64,000 nt of DNA from Desulfuromonadaceae bacterium (GTDB lineage Bacteria > Desulfobacterota > Desulfuromonadia > Desulfuromonadales > Desulfuromonadaceae): positions 1 to 64,000 of the forward strand of contig JAFGXV010000003.1 of assembly GCA_016936455.1 (NCBI GenBank). Reading direction: 5' to 3'. Shown one piece after another: positions 8,066 through 16,239 of this stretch; the first letter of the stretch is position 1, and every line of letters begins with the position of its first letter. A program made the position numbers and the translations under genes. Under the pieces are notes generated by a model. That model saw only the letters and a program-made list of their open reading frames with translations, made no database searches and was not told the origin of the DNA.

Positions 8066-8893
8066 ATGGCGATTATCACCATATCACGTGAAATGGGCAG
8101 CGGCGGATCCATCATTGCCCGCGCCCTGGCGGACAAACTGGGTTATACCCTCGTTGATGGCGATGCAATTCTTGCCGTTGCTGAACAATATGGGCTATCG
8201 GAAGATCGGGTTGAAAAAGCGGATGAAAAACCGCCAGCATTTGTCGAAAGCCTTGACAAGCGTCTAGAGATCGACATGCACCGCATTCAGCAGATCATCC
8301 TTGAGTACGCCCTGAAGGGCAATGTGCTAATCTACGGCCGCGGTGGACAAGATATCCTGTCCGGCATCGAAAGTGTTCTGACCACCCGCATCATCGCGCC
8401 TTTTGAACTGCGCGTAGAGCGCTGGGCGGAACGGGAATGGCTTGACCCCGACCTGTCACGCATTCTTGTGCGAAAAAGTGACCAGCAACGCGCCGGTTTT
8501 ATCAAATACTATTTCGATCGTGACTGGAACGACCCCTACCACTACGATCTGATCATCAATACACAAAAACTTTCCGAGTCCATGGCGGTCGACCTGATTT
8601 GCCAGGGGCTGAAGGAAAAAAACCTCTCCGACTGTCGTGCATCATCCCAGAAACGACTGGCGGAACTGATCCTGAAGAAAAAAATCGAAATCGCCATTCT
8701 GAAGTCGCCGGAAATCCAAGGTTACCACCTGCAGGTTGAGATCGAAAACGACACCATTGTTCTCACGGGCCACATTCACAGCGCGGGCGAGCGTAAAACC
8801 ATACGTGCCATTCTGTCGGAACTGGCACACGACCTGGTGGTTGATGACCAACTGAAAATCTTTGCCTACCACCTCAACCCAAACGAGGTCTAG
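8066..8893 (+). CDS. Cytidylate kinase-like protein with C-terminal BON-like domain
   Basis: This 275-residue protein starts with a P-loop region, ITISREMGSGGSIIARALA, typical of the cytidylate-kinase-like family rather than canonical CMP kinase. The kinase-like part covers about residues 1-190 and includes IYGRGGQDIL and the lid-like RILVRKSDQQRAGFIKYYF. After about residue 205 comes a BON-like alpha/beta module with the core GYHLQVEIENDTIVLTG, normally a phospholipid- or ligand-binding fold. ATG 8066 has AGGGGAG upstream. The gene precedes ptsP, 91 bp away, in the same direction. The substrate is unknown; a true CMP kinase role is not supported by length or motifs. Confidence 0.72.
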   Translation: MAIITISREMGSGGSIIARALADKLGYTLVDGDAILAVAEQYGLSEDRVEKADEKPPAFVESLDKRLEIDMHRIQQIILEYALKGNVLIYGRGGQDILSGIESVLTTRIIAPFELRVERWAEREWLDPDLSRILVRKSDQQRAGFIKYYFDRDWNDPYHYDLIINTQKLSESMAVDLICQGLKEKNLSDCRASSQKRLAELILKKKIEIAILKSPEIQGYHLQVEIENDTIVLTGHIHSAGERKTIRAILSELAHDLVVDDQLKIFAYHLNPNEV

Positions 8894-8960
8894 AGGGCAA
8901 AGGCATTTCGCCTAATTTTTCCCACACCGGCGGCGACCGCCCCGGTGTAAACAGGGCCCA

Positions 8961-8979
8961 CCTGACCACCCCGGTCAGG
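8961..8979 (+). promoter_or_regulatory. Hairpin covering the ptsP translation-initiation region
   Basis: A perfect 7-bp stem, CCTGACC (8961-8967) with GGTCAGG (8973-8979), ends 5 nt before the ptsP ATG. The only Shine-Dalgarno-like bases (GTCAGG) lie in its 3' arm. A second hairpin, ACACCGG with CCGGTGT, lies just upstream at about 8922-8948. No T-tract follows either, so they are more likely translational or processing elements than terminators. Confidence 0.5.
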
Positions 8980-8984
8980 CACGC

Positions 8985-11309
8985 ATGGCAACCATGAAAC
9001 AGTCTGACAGACTGGGGTTAAGCACCCTGGAAGACATCAGTACCCTGATTCTCCAGTCACACGATCTGGGCGAAACGCTCAACAACATTGTTGAGCTTGT
9101 CGCCAGACGGATGCAATCAGAGGTCTGCTCCATCTACCTGCTCCAGGAAGACGGCGCAACGCTTGTTCTGCATGCAACGCACGGCCTGCCCAAAGAAAGC
9201 ATCGGCAAGGTCAGCATGAAACTGGGGCAAGGCCTCGCCAGCCTGGCCATTGAACAGGGCCAGCCGATCTCTGTGATCAATCCGGAAGAGCACCCCCGCT
9301 ATCTCTACTTCCGTGAAACCAAAGAAGAACGCTTTCACAGCTTTCTGGCCATCCCGTTGATTGAACGACGTCAGCCTATCGGTGTCATCACGCTGCAAAC
9401 CACTGAAAAACGTTCATTCACCACAACGGAAATCAGCGCCCTGTCGACGATAGCCTTTCAGGTCAGCTCTGTCGTCACCAACGCCAAGCTGCTGAATTCC
9501 ATCAACGAAGTCGCACGTGCCAGCCAGACGCCCTCTAAAAAAACACATCAGAACCAGGAACTGCATAATCGAGCAGCCCTGCGCGGCACCGTCGCCTACC
9601 CGGGTGTCGTCTCTGGCCCGGCCTACATTCTGGACGAAAAATGTGGTTTTTCCGATCTGATTGATGAGATTGAGGTCGACAGCGAAAAAGAAAAAAAACG
9701 GCTGACGGAGGCCCTCGAAGAAACACGCATTCAGACTGTCTTTCTGGAAAAACGCGTCGCCCAGAAATTGTCCGAGCAGGACGCGGCCATCTTTCATACT
9801 CACCTGATGATTCTTGAAGACCGGGCGTTTCAGGATCAACTGCTCAAGGAAATCACCGATGGCCACAGTGCACCTTACGCACTGAAAAAAGTCGTTGCCA
9901 GCTACACCGAAGCCTTTACCCGCATGGATGACCCCTACCTGCGGGAACGTGCCACCGACATCATGGACATTGGTCGCCGTCTGCTGGCTAATCTCACCGG
10001 CAATGAAACAACTCGCCTGAAATTCAAGAAAAAAGGCATCCTGGTCGCACGTGAGATTCTGCCTTCAGACATGGCAACACTTGAGCATGACAAGGTGCTC
10101 GGCATTGTCACCGAAGCGGGGGAGAGAAACTCTCACGCCGTTATCATGGCGAAATCACTTGGTATTCCGGCCCTGGTCGGCATCAAGGGAGCGACTCAGC
10201 AGACCGAACCTGGCGCTCTGGTCATCGTTGACGCGAATTCCGGCTGTTTTTTTGTCCGTCCCTCGGAAGCCATCATCGAAGAATATCGCCGCCTCGAAGC
10301 CGACTGCAGCGAAGAACTGGATCGGATCAATGAGTATCGCCACCGCCCGGCCATTTCCCGCGATGGCGTCCGCGTGACCATGCGGGCCAATATCGGCCTG
10401 ATCAGCGATGTCGAAATAGCCCAGCGCAACGGAGCGCAGGGCGTCGGTCTCTACCGCACCGAATTCCCCTACATGACCCGGAACACCTTTCCGGACCGCC
10501 AGGACCAGTACCAGCTGTATCGCAAAATCGTTGAGAGTTTTCAGGGCGAACCGGTTACGATCCGCACCCTGGACATCGGAGGCGATAAGGCACTGCCCTA
10601 TTTTACGCCTCCGGCAGAAGACAACCCTTTCATGGGCTGGCGCTCAGTGCGGGTTTCTCTCGACAATCGCGACATCTTTCGCACCCAGATCGAAGCTATT
10701 CTCATGGCGGGAGTACACGGGCCGGTCAAAATGCTCTTCCCCATGATTTCTGGCATCGAAGAACTGTGGGCCTGCAAGGACGTCGTCACAGAAGCCAAAG
10801 AACAGCTGAGACGCGAACAGCTTCCATTCAAAGAGGAAATTCCCCTCGGCATCATGATTGAGGTTCCGGCAGCGGTTCAGATGTGCAAATTTTTAGCCCA
10901 TGAGGTTGATTTTTTCTCGCTGGGAACAAACGACCTGATTCAGTACATGCTCGCCGCCGACCGCAACAATCCACTGGTCAACAAATATTATAACCCGCTC
11001 CATCCGGCGGTATTGCAGGCGATCAAGTACGTATCGGATACGGCACGCAAACAGGGCAAAGGCGTCTGTATCTGTGGAGAGATGGCAACCGACCCGGTCA
11101 ATTTTACCGTCTTGCTCGGATTGGGCATTCGTGAGTTTTCCGTTGTGGCCCCGTTCATCCCCCGCACCAAGGCCTTTCTGGCCAACCTCGATTGCCAGCG
11201 CGCAATGGAAATCAGTGAACAGCTCCTCCAGATGAGCGACAGCCAAAGCATTCGCACGTGTGTCGTTGACGAGCTGCACAAAATGGGTGCCCGGCCCACG
11301 CAGACCTGA
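8985..11309 (+). CDS. ptsP: Phosphoenolpyruvate-protein phosphotransferase PtsP (enzyme I Ntr)
   Basis: This 774-residue protein is the nitrogen-PTS enzyme I. It autophosphorylates from PEP and passes phosphate to NPr and then EIIA-Ntr, a regulatory relay rather than sugar uptake. Domains in order: an N-terminal GAF sensor (about 1-170), the PEP-utiliser N-terminal domain, the phosphohistidine domain with H384 in AGERNSHAVIMAKS, and the C-terminal PEP-binding TIM barrel, with VGLYRTEFPYM, SLGTNDLIQYMLAADR and CICGEMA. Length matches the family. The ATG at 8985 has only a weak Shine-Dalgarno, buried in a hairpin; the ATG at 8994 is an alternative. No hpr or EIIA gene is in the window. Confidence 0.95.
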   Translation: MATMKQSDRLGLSTLEDISTLILQSHDLGETLNNIVELVARRMQSEVCSIYLLQEDGATLVLHATHGLPKESIGKVSMKLGQGLASLAIEQGQPISVINPEEHPRYLYFRETKEERFHSFLAIPLIERRQPIGVITLQTTEKRSFTTTEISALSTIAFQVSSVVTNAKLLNSINEVARASQTPSKKTHQNQELHNRAALRGTVAYPGVVSGPAYILDEKCGFSDLIDEIEVDSEKEKKRLTEALEETRIQTVFLEKRVAQKLSEQDAAIFHTHLMILEDRAFQDQLLKEITDGHSAPYALKKVVASYTEAFTRMDDPYLRERATDIMDIGRRLLANLTGNETTRLKFKKKGILVAREILPSDMATLEHDKVLGIVTEAGERNSHAVIMAKSLGIPALVGIKGATQQTEPGALVIVDANSGCFFVRPSEAIIEEYRRLEADCSEELDRINEYRHRPAISRDGVRVTMRANIGLISDVEIAQRNGAQGVGLYRTEFPYMTRNTFPDRQDQYQLYRKIVESFQGEPVTIRTLDIGGDKALPYFTPPAEDNPFMGWRSVRVSLDNRDIFRTQIEAILMAGVHGPVKMLFPMISGIEELWACKDVVTEAKEQLRREQLPFKEEIPLGIMIEVPAAVQMCKFLAHEVDFFSLGTNDLIQYMLAADRNNPLVNKYYNPLHPAVLQAIKYVSDTARKQGKGVCICGEMATDPVNFTVLLGLGIREFSVVAPFIPRTKAFLANLDCQRAMEISEQLLQMSDSQSIRTCVVDELHKMGARPTQT

Positions 11310-11338
11310 TATCGACTTTCATAACAGGAGACCACCAG

Positions 11339-11614
11339 ATGCTCTACGTAATTCACGCTTTTGACAAAAAAAACCATCTTGCCCTCCGCATGGATAATCG
11401 GCCGGCCCACGTCGACTACCTGAAAAGCTTTGGCGATCAACTCCACGCCGCAGGCCCGACACTGGATGAAGCCGGTGAAATGAATGGATCCGTGGTAATT
11501 CTTGAGTTGGACTCCCTGGAACAGGCGCAGGAATTTTCCCGCAATGACCCTTATGCGCGAGCGGGCCTGTTCGAGCAGGTTATTATTCAACCGTGGAAAA
11601 AGGTGCTGCCTTAA
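11339..11614 (+). CDS. yciI: YciI family protein
   Basis: This 91-residue protein has the small ferredoxin-like YciI fold. Visible hallmarks are the N-terminal LYVIHAFDKK, the RPAHVDYLKSF helix with a conserved histidine, the D/E-rich GSVVILELDSLEQAQEF strand-helix, and NDPYARAGLFEQV. The family has no firmly established physiological reaction; some relatives are dehydrochlorinase-like. AGGAG lies about 9 nt before ATG 11339. It follows ptsP by 29 bp on the same strand and is probably co-transcribed. Confidence 0.9.
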   Translation: MLYVIHAFDKKNHLALRMDNRPAHVDYLKSFGDQLHAAGPTLDEAGEMNGSVVILELDSLEQAQEFSRNDPYARAGLFEQVIIQPWKKVLP

Positions 11615-11678
11615 AAAATCTGTCAACCGGAAAGAGTCTGCAGGCGGGAATACAGTGCAATAAAATAGACTTTATCCC

Positions 11679-11707
11679 TTGCCAGCGAGGCACTTCTTCC
11701 CTATACT
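11679..11707 (+). promoter_or_regulatory. Promoter of the candidate 6S-like RNA
   Basis: TTGCCA (11679-11684) and TATACT (11702-11707) are separated by 17 bp. Both hexamers match the sigma70 consensus at 5 of 6 positions. Transcription would start near 11714, just before the closing stem of the RNA. Confidence 0.7.
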
Positions 11708-11713
11708 TCTCTC

Positions 11714-11938
11714 AAAGGAATAAGCTCTCTGCCCGGTTCGTGAAATCTGAACGCCCACGCGGAATATGCGTTATTCGGGATTTTTTCCAGTAGCGTTGTG
11801 TGCCAGCCCTCCATTGAGAGGGACGCCTGATACGCTAACAAAGGATCCCACCTATTTGGCTCTCGTAGTGAGGCCAAAGATTAACGGCTGGTGTGGAGAG
11901 CACTTGAAAGGCATCGGAGATTTTCCGGTGCCTTTTAT
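11714..11938 (+). ncRNA. Candidate 6S-like regulatory RNA
   Basis: This 364-bp gap between yciI and traB has no plausible gene but carries a promoter, a symmetric fold and a terminator. The closing stem AAGCTCTC (11722-11729) pairs with GAGAGC plus CTT (11896-11905), delimiting 184 nt. Going inward, GGGAT (11777-11781) pairs with ATCCC (11845-11849), TAGCGT (11791-11796) with ACGCTA (11832-11837), and the apical stem CCCTC (11807-11811) with GAGGG (11818-11822), centred on the midpoint. Between the closing and inner stems is a large bubble with small local hairpins, for example TTTGGC with GCCAAA on the 3' side. Rod shape, a central bubble and a length of about 184 nt are features of 6S RNA, which binds RNA polymerase holoenzyme. 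The class is inferred from architecture only. Confidence 0.5.
11907..11938 (+). terminator. Rho-independent terminator of the candidate 6S-like RNA
   Basis: A 12-bp stem (11907-11918 with 11924-11935, one G-U pair) has a 5-nt loop and ends in CTTTTATT. It lies 2 nt after the closing stem of the RNA and about 40 bp upstream of traB, which has no separate promoter that can be seen; traB may depend on read-through. Confidence 0.85.
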
Positions 11939-11978
11939 TCTATCAGTCACATCTTTCCCCCTCTTCATGATATCCACT

Positions 11979-13163
11979 ATGTCAAACGAAGCCTTACTTT
12001 CTGCTCCTGATGTCCACCGCACGACCGCCAATGGACATGAAATCATCCTGATCGGAACGGCTCACATTTCACAGGAGTCTGTCGACACAGTCATCCGGTC
12101 CATCGAGCTGGAACGGCCAGACACCGTCTGTATCGAACTTGATGCCCAGCGCTACGCCCACTTGATGGAGCGCAACCGCTGGGAAAAACTGAACATCATA
12201 CAGGTTGTCAAGCAGGGACAGGTCCCTTTTCTCATGGCCAATCTGGCCCTCGCCTCTTTTCAGAAGCGCATGGGACTCCATACGGGTGTCAAGCCGGGAG
12301 AAGAACTGGCAAGTGCTGCACATAAGGCCCACGAACTTGGGTTGGGCGTTGAGCTGGTCGATCGCGACATCCGCACCACGCTGCTGCGTGCATGGAGAAA
12401 AACCGGCTTCTGGAAAAAAATGAACCTGGTTGCGACCCTTTTCGCCGGTCTGTTTGAAACAACCGAGCTCGATGAAAAACAGCTCAGCGAATTGCGCCAA
12501 TCCGACAGCCTGTCCGCCATGCTCAAGGAAATGGGGGAGCTCCTGCCCGCGGCCAAGACGATTCTGGTCGACGAACGCGACCGCTGGATGGCGCACTACA
12601 TTGCCAAGGCTCCGGGAGAAAAAATCATCGCGGTAGTCGGAGCCGCTCATGTTCCCGGTATCCTGCACCACCTCCAGCATCCTGAGACAGAAGCAGTCAT
12701 TGCACCACTGGGCCAGATTCCACCGAAACCCCGTTATTCCAAATGGCTGCCATGGCTCATCCCGGCCTTTGTCGCCTGTCTCTTCGTCTTTGGCTTTTTC
12801 TTTGCCGATCGCAGCCGCCTCTACGATGCCGCCACGGCCTGGATTCTCGCCAACGGGTCGCTCTCGGCGCTGGGAGCCCTTCTGGCTGGCGCCCACCCCC
12901 TCACGACACTTTCGGCGTTTATTGCGGCTCCCCTGACCTCTCTTAATCCAACCATCGGAGCCGGATTTGTCACAGGGCTGGTTCAGGCATACGTTTCGCC
13001 ACCAACGGTCAAGGACATGGAACGGGTTGCAGACGACGTTGTTGAGTGGCGGGGCTGGTGGAAAAACCGCCTGACCCGAGTGCTGCTGGTTTTTTTCCTG
13101 TCTTCGCTGGGTTCCAGCATCGGCACCTTTGTCGCGTTTGGCTGGCTGAAGGAGTTGCTTTAA
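11979..13163 (+). CDS. TraB/PrgY family membrane protein
   Basis: This protein of about 394 residues belongs to the TraB/PrgY (pheromone shutdown-related) family. The soluble N-terminal part carries IILIGTAHISQESVDTV, CIELDAQRY and a second GAAHVPG motif, the GxxH-type elements of the fold. The C-terminal half has several hydrophobic segments (for example WLPWLIPAFVACLFVFGFFF and VLLVFFLSSLGSSIGTFVAF) and would be in the inner membrane. The family is related to TIKI-like putative metalloproteases; its bacterial function is not established. Frame is open back to 11766, but homology starts near 11979; ATG 11967 is an alternative. Neither has a recognisable Shine-Dalgarno. Confidence 0.82.
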   Translation: MSNEALLSAPDVHRTTANGHEIILIGTAHISQESVDTVIRSIELERPDTVCIELDAQRYAHLMERNRWEKLNIIQVVKQGQVPFLMANLALASFQKRMGLHTGVKPGEELASAAHKAHELGLGVELVDRDIRTTLLRAWRKTGFWKKMNLVATLFAGLFETTELDEKQLSELRQSDSLSAMLKEMGELLPAAKTILVDERDRWMAHYIAKAPGEKIIAVVGAAHVPGILHHLQHPETEAVIAPLGQIPPKPRYSKWLPWLIPAFVACLFVFGFFFADRSRLYDAATAWILANGSLSALGALLAGAHPLTTLSAFIAAPLTSLNPTIGAGFVTGLVQAYVSPPTVKDMERVADDVVEWRGWWKNRLTRVLLVFFLSSLGSSIGTFVAFGWLKELL

Positions 13164-13170
13164 TAACGGA

Positions 13171-13199
13171 TTGCAATCATCGTCATTGTCCGTTAGAAT
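13171..13199 (+). promoter_or_regulatory. Candidate sigma70-type promoter of the ferritin-like gene
   Basis: TTGCAA (13171-13176) and TAGAAT (13194-13199) are separated by 17 bp. The -10 and the following bases (13194-13212) repeat the block found at 8016-8034, with one mismatch in 19. The predicted start is near 13206, about 32 nt before the ATG. Confidence 0.65.
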
Positions 13200-13237
13200 A
13201 CCGACGTTTTGTTATTTAATTTAACATGGAGGACGCA

Positions 13238-13690
13238 ATGGATTTACAGCAGGCGATTAAAGAGGCCATGCAGACCGAAAAGGATGCTATGGATTACTAT
13301 AAGTACGGCGCAGAAAAAATGGCTGATGACAAAGCCCGCCAGACTTTTGAACTGCTGGCGAACGAAGAAAAGCAACACGCCCACATGTTCTATAATATTT
13401 ACAAAGGGACGGATATTTCGTCCTTCGAAGAATTCATCAGCGCACCGCCTAACACCGAATCTTCCTGGTGGAAAGCCCTGAAGCAATCGATGCTGGCCGA
13501 CTTCGACGAGCGCAAGGCAATTGAACTGGCGATTGAGCAGGAAGATGCTCTGGAAAAAGACCTGCTGGCAACCGCAGCGCAGATTGACGATCCGGAAGTC
13601 AAAGCTGTCTATCTGGCAAACGCCAAATCGACCCACAATCACTATGAGTTATGCATGGAAGAGCGCAATGCCCTGTTTGGTGCGAACTGA
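13238..13690 (+). CDS. Ferritin-like diiron domain protein (rubrerythrin family, no rubredoxin domain)
   Basis: This 150-residue, all-helical acidic protein has rubrerythrin-type diiron motifs: an E-x-x-A-x-x-Y-Y helix (EKDAMDYYKYG), then ANEEKQHAHMFY, and a second half with IEQEDALEKDL and a late histidine-rich AKSTHNHYELC. There is no C-terminal rubredoxin CxxC pair, so it lacks the usual electron-transfer domain. In anaerobes such proteins reduce peroxide or handle iron, which is a likely but unproven role. ATG 13238 is chosen over the in-frame ATG at 13226, because the GGAGG Shine-Dalgarno at 13229-13233 lies between them. Confidence 0.85.
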   Translation: MDLQQAIKEAMQTEKDAMDYYKYGAEKMADDKARQTFELLANEEKQHAHMFYNIYKGTDISSFEEFISAPPNTESSWWKALKQSMLADFDERKAIELAIEQEDALEKDLLATAAQIDDPEVKAVYLANAKSTHNHYELCMEERNALFGAN

Positions 13691-13710
13691 TTCAATTCTG
13701 ACCCGGTAAC

Positions 13711-13746
13711 ACAAAAAAGCCCGTTGCATTGCAACGGGCTTTTTTG
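13711..13746. terminator. Bidirectional terminator between the ferritin-like gene and cheB
   Basis: A 10-bp stem, AGCCCGTTGC (13718-13727) with GCAACGGGCT (13731-13740), has a short loop and A- and T-tracts on either side. It can serve the plus-strand ferritin-like gene and the minus-strand che operon, which ends at 13779. Confidence 0.93.
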
Positions 13747-13778
13747 TTCGTTTCTTCCCCAAGTGCTTCTTTCCCGCT

Positions 13779-14846
13779 TTATGAAGCCAGGGTCAGAACC
13801 TTCCCAGCCAATCGATCCAGCGGCAGAGAATAATCGACACCACCCGCCTTGACAGCTTCATTGGGCATACCGTAGACCACGCAGGTCGCCTCGTCTTGGG
13901 CGAGATTCACCGCTCCGGCATCCTTCATCTCCTTCATCCCCTTGGCACCATCATCACCCATTCCGGTCATAATGACACCAATAATGTTTTTCCCCCCATA
14001 GCGCGCCGCGCTGCGGAACAAAACATCCACCGAAGGACGATGACGCGACACCAGCGGCCCCTCCTTGACTTCAACATAGTAGCGGGCACCACTGCGCTTG
14101 AGCAGCGTATGCCGGTTTCCCGGCGCAATCAATGCCCGACCACGAATAACAGAATCACCATCTTCAGCTTCTTTTACGGACAGCTGACACAATCCGTCCA
14201 AGCGACGGGCAAAAGCCGCGGTGAAATTTTCGGGCATGTGCTGAACGATCACAATCCCGGGTGAATCCGCCGGGAACTGAACGAGAAATTCCCGCAGCGC
14301 CTCGGTACCGCCTGTTGAAGCGCCAACGACCACCACCTTTTCCGTTGTCTGCACCATCGCTCGGGAGGAGCCCTTGGCCAGCACGGCATCAGCTGTCAGC
14401 TTCGGCTCATGCTTTAGAGTACTTTTCTCCAAACGATTTAAACGTGCCCCCGCCGCCGCCTTGACAGCATCACAAATACGTACGCGAGACTCTTCAATAA
14501 ACTGTTTCGTTCCCATCTGCGGCTTCTGAATGATATCAACCGCCCCATATTCCAATGCTTTCAGAGCCGTCTCCGAACCCCGTTCCGTCAGACTTGAACA
14601 CATGATGACGGGAATCGGATGCTGCCCCATGATCTTTTTCAGAAAAGTCAGACCATCCATCCGCGGCATCTCAACATCCAGCGTAATGACATCAGGAATT
14701 TCCTGTTTCAAACGCTGCGCGGCAATAAAGGGATCGCCAGCCGTTGCCATGACCTCAATCTGCGGATCAGAGGAAAGAATCGAGGACAGCGCATCCCGCA
14801 CCACAGCCGCATCATCAACGATAAGAACCCGAATTTTTTTAGCCAT
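13779..14846 (-). CDS. cheB: Chemotaxis protein-glutamate methylesterase CheB
   Basis: This 355-residue enzyme removes methyl groups from chemoreceptor glutamates and can deamidate receptor glutamines. It has an N-terminal receiver domain (about 1-125), with the acidic pair VDDAAVV and the phosphoacceptor in [14 protein letters not shown] linker leads to the methylesterase domain (about 165-352), which has the catalytic serine in [12 protein letters not shown], histidine in [17 protein letters not shown] and aspartate in [10 protein letters not shown]. It is the last gene of the che operon, following cheD after 16 bp. Phosphorylation by CheA would activate it as part of adaptation. Confidence 0.96.
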   Translation of the reverse strand: MAKKIRVLIVDDAAVVRDALSSILSSDPQIEVMATAGDPFIAAQRLKQEIPDVITLDVEMPRMDGLTFLKKIMGQHPIPVIMCSSLTERGSETALKALEYGAVDIIQKPQMGTKQFIEESRVRICDAVKAAAGARLNRLEKSTLKHEPKLTADAVLAKGSSRAMVQTTEKVVVVGASTGGTEALREFLVQFPADSPGIVIVQHMPENFTAAFARRLDGLCQLSVKEAEDGDSVIRGRALIAPGNRHTLLKRSGARYYVEVKEGPLVSRHRPSVDVLFRSAARYGGKNIIGVIMTGMGDDGAKGMKEMKDAGAVNLAQDEATCVVYGMPNEAVKAGGVDYSLPLDRLAGKVLTLAS

Positions 14847-14862
14847 GAACTACTCCCGTTAT

Positions 14863-15381
14863 TCAAATCCGTTGCGGGCACACCTTGCGAACTGGCGCAT
14901 GTGCCCCAGGCAAAAATCGTTCCGCAGGATTAACCCTGTCCAGTTTTTTCACAAAGACCTGCCCAGTTTCCGACAAAAAAACCAGTTTCCGCCCCTCCGT
15001 TCCGCCAGTATTGGACGTGATTAAACCAATCTTCTGCTCCGCCAGCCAGCCAAGGGCAACCTCTACATTTTTCTGTCCCACCTGGATCGAACTGCGTTGA
15101 CCCTGGTCAAACATGTTGGCTCCACCAAACAGTTTGGCCTGCATCCCCTGCCGCCGACCGCCCAACGCCCTGAACTGCTTGATCATTTGTTCCAGAGAAT
15201 AGTCCACATAATGCAGGCTATTACTCCCAATTGGCATAACGGCATGGTTCATGGCACTAACATGCGTTACAGGACAATGCAAAACGACACTGACACAGGA
15301 GCCAAGCACGGTTTCAATCCGGCAGGTTTGCCGACAAACATGCATCTCACCAGGTTTTAAATAAACCAACGGCAACGACAT
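14863..15381 (-). CDS. cheD: Chemoreceptor glutamine deamidase CheD
   Basis: This 172-residue enzyme deamidates specific glutamines of chemoreceptors. The catalytic cysteine lies in VLGSCVSVVL and the catalytic histidine in AMNHAVMP. The later KLFGGANMF and LGWLAEQKIGLITSNTGG segments are family hallmarks. Length is normal. In systems with CheC, CheD also interacts with it, but no cheC is present in this window. The ATG at 15381 is 3 bp from the cheR stop at 15385, so translation is probably coupled. Confidence 0.95.
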   Translation of the reverse strand: MSLPLVYLKPGEMHVCRQTCRIETVLGSCVSVVLHCPVTHVSAMNHAVMPIGSNSLHYVDYSLEQMIKQFRALGGRRQGMQAKLFGGANMFDQGQRSSIQVGQKNVEVALGWLAEQKIGLITSNTGGTEGRKLVFLSETGQVFVKKLDRVNPAERFLPGAHAPVRKVCPQRI

Positions 15382-15384
15382 GGC

Positions 15385-16221
15385 TTAGCCTCGATACGCG
15401 TAGACAGTCGGTGAAATCTGCTGCAGAGGAACCTGATACCCCTGCAGCGACTCGGAGTGTCCCAAGAAGAGATTTCCGCCGGGACGCAGGTGCCGGCAGA
15501 ATTTATTCATCAGGATTTCCTGCGTTTTATTATCAAAATAGATGATAACGTTACGGCAGAAAATCACATCCATGGTATGTGGAAGCGAAAACTGATCATC
15601 CATGAAGTTCAACCGACCAAACCGCACTTTCTTGCGAATCTCTGGAGCAATCCGGACCAGCGGGTTACTCCGGTCCTTGCTTCGCAGCAGATAACGCCGC
15701 CGCAGAACCTCGGGTACCGGCACAACTCGGTCGTGGTGATAAATGGCTTTTTTGGCGTGATCCAAAACCTTGGTCGAAATATCCGTTGCGATAATTTCAA
15801 AGTCAAACCTCTGACCACACGACTTTTTAGCATAATCGTCCAGTACCATTGCCAACGTGTAAGGCTCTTCGCCACTGGAGCAGCCAGCGCTCCACAAATA
15901 GAACGGACGATTAAACGAATGCTGCTGCCAGGCCGGAAGGATCTTGGACGTCAGAAAATCGAAGTGGGAAGGCTCGCGAAAAAAATCGGTCTTATTGGTC
16001 GTCACCGCATCGAACAGGTGAACAAGCTCGTGATTCTGCCCCTCGTTGCTGAACAAAAACTCGCAATAGTCACCGACACTATCGTGCCCCAACGCCCGCA
16101 ACCGCTTGGACAGACGCCCCTCCAGCATGGTTTTTTTGGACGCATTGAGGCAGATCCCCAGACGATCATAAATAAATGAACTCAGACGTTCAAAATCGGC
16201 CTTGCCAATTGCGTTGTTCAT
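15385..16221 (-). CDS. cheR: Chemotaxis protein methyltransferase CheR
   Basis: This 278-residue SAM-dependent enzyme methylates chemoreceptor glutamates. It has the N-terminal helical CheR domain (about 1-75) and a Rossmann domain with the SAM motif WSAGCSSGEEPYTLAMVL. Further conserved segments are IIATDIST, VIFCRNVIIYF and LFLGHSESL. Length is typical of a CheR without TPR extension. It is separated from cheW by 111 bp containing a strong hairpin (16240-16261), the largest gap inside the che operon, so a separate or modulated transcript for cheR-cheD-cheB is possible. Confidence 0.96.
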   Translation of the reverse strand: MNNAIGKADFERLSSFIYDRLGICLNASKKTMLEGRLSKRLRALGHDSVGDYCEFLFSNEGQNHELVHLFDAVTTNKTDFFREPSHFDFLTSKILPAWQQHSFNRPFYLWSAGCSSGEEPYTLAMVLDDYAKKSCGQRFDFEIIATDISTKVLDHAKKAIYHHDRVVPVPEVLRRRYLLRSKDRSNPLVRIAPEIRKKVRFGRLNFMDDQFSLPHTMDVIFCRNVIIYFDNKTQEILMNKFCRHLRPGGNLFLGHSESLQGYQVPLQQISPTVYAYRG

Positions 16222-16239
16222 AGAACTCCCAAACGATCA

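Noticed and set aside
11766-11978. Possible 71-residue N-terminal extension of the TraB-like protein.
   Set aside because: The extension is encoded by the structured RNA region, has no family similarity, and crosses a strong terminator.
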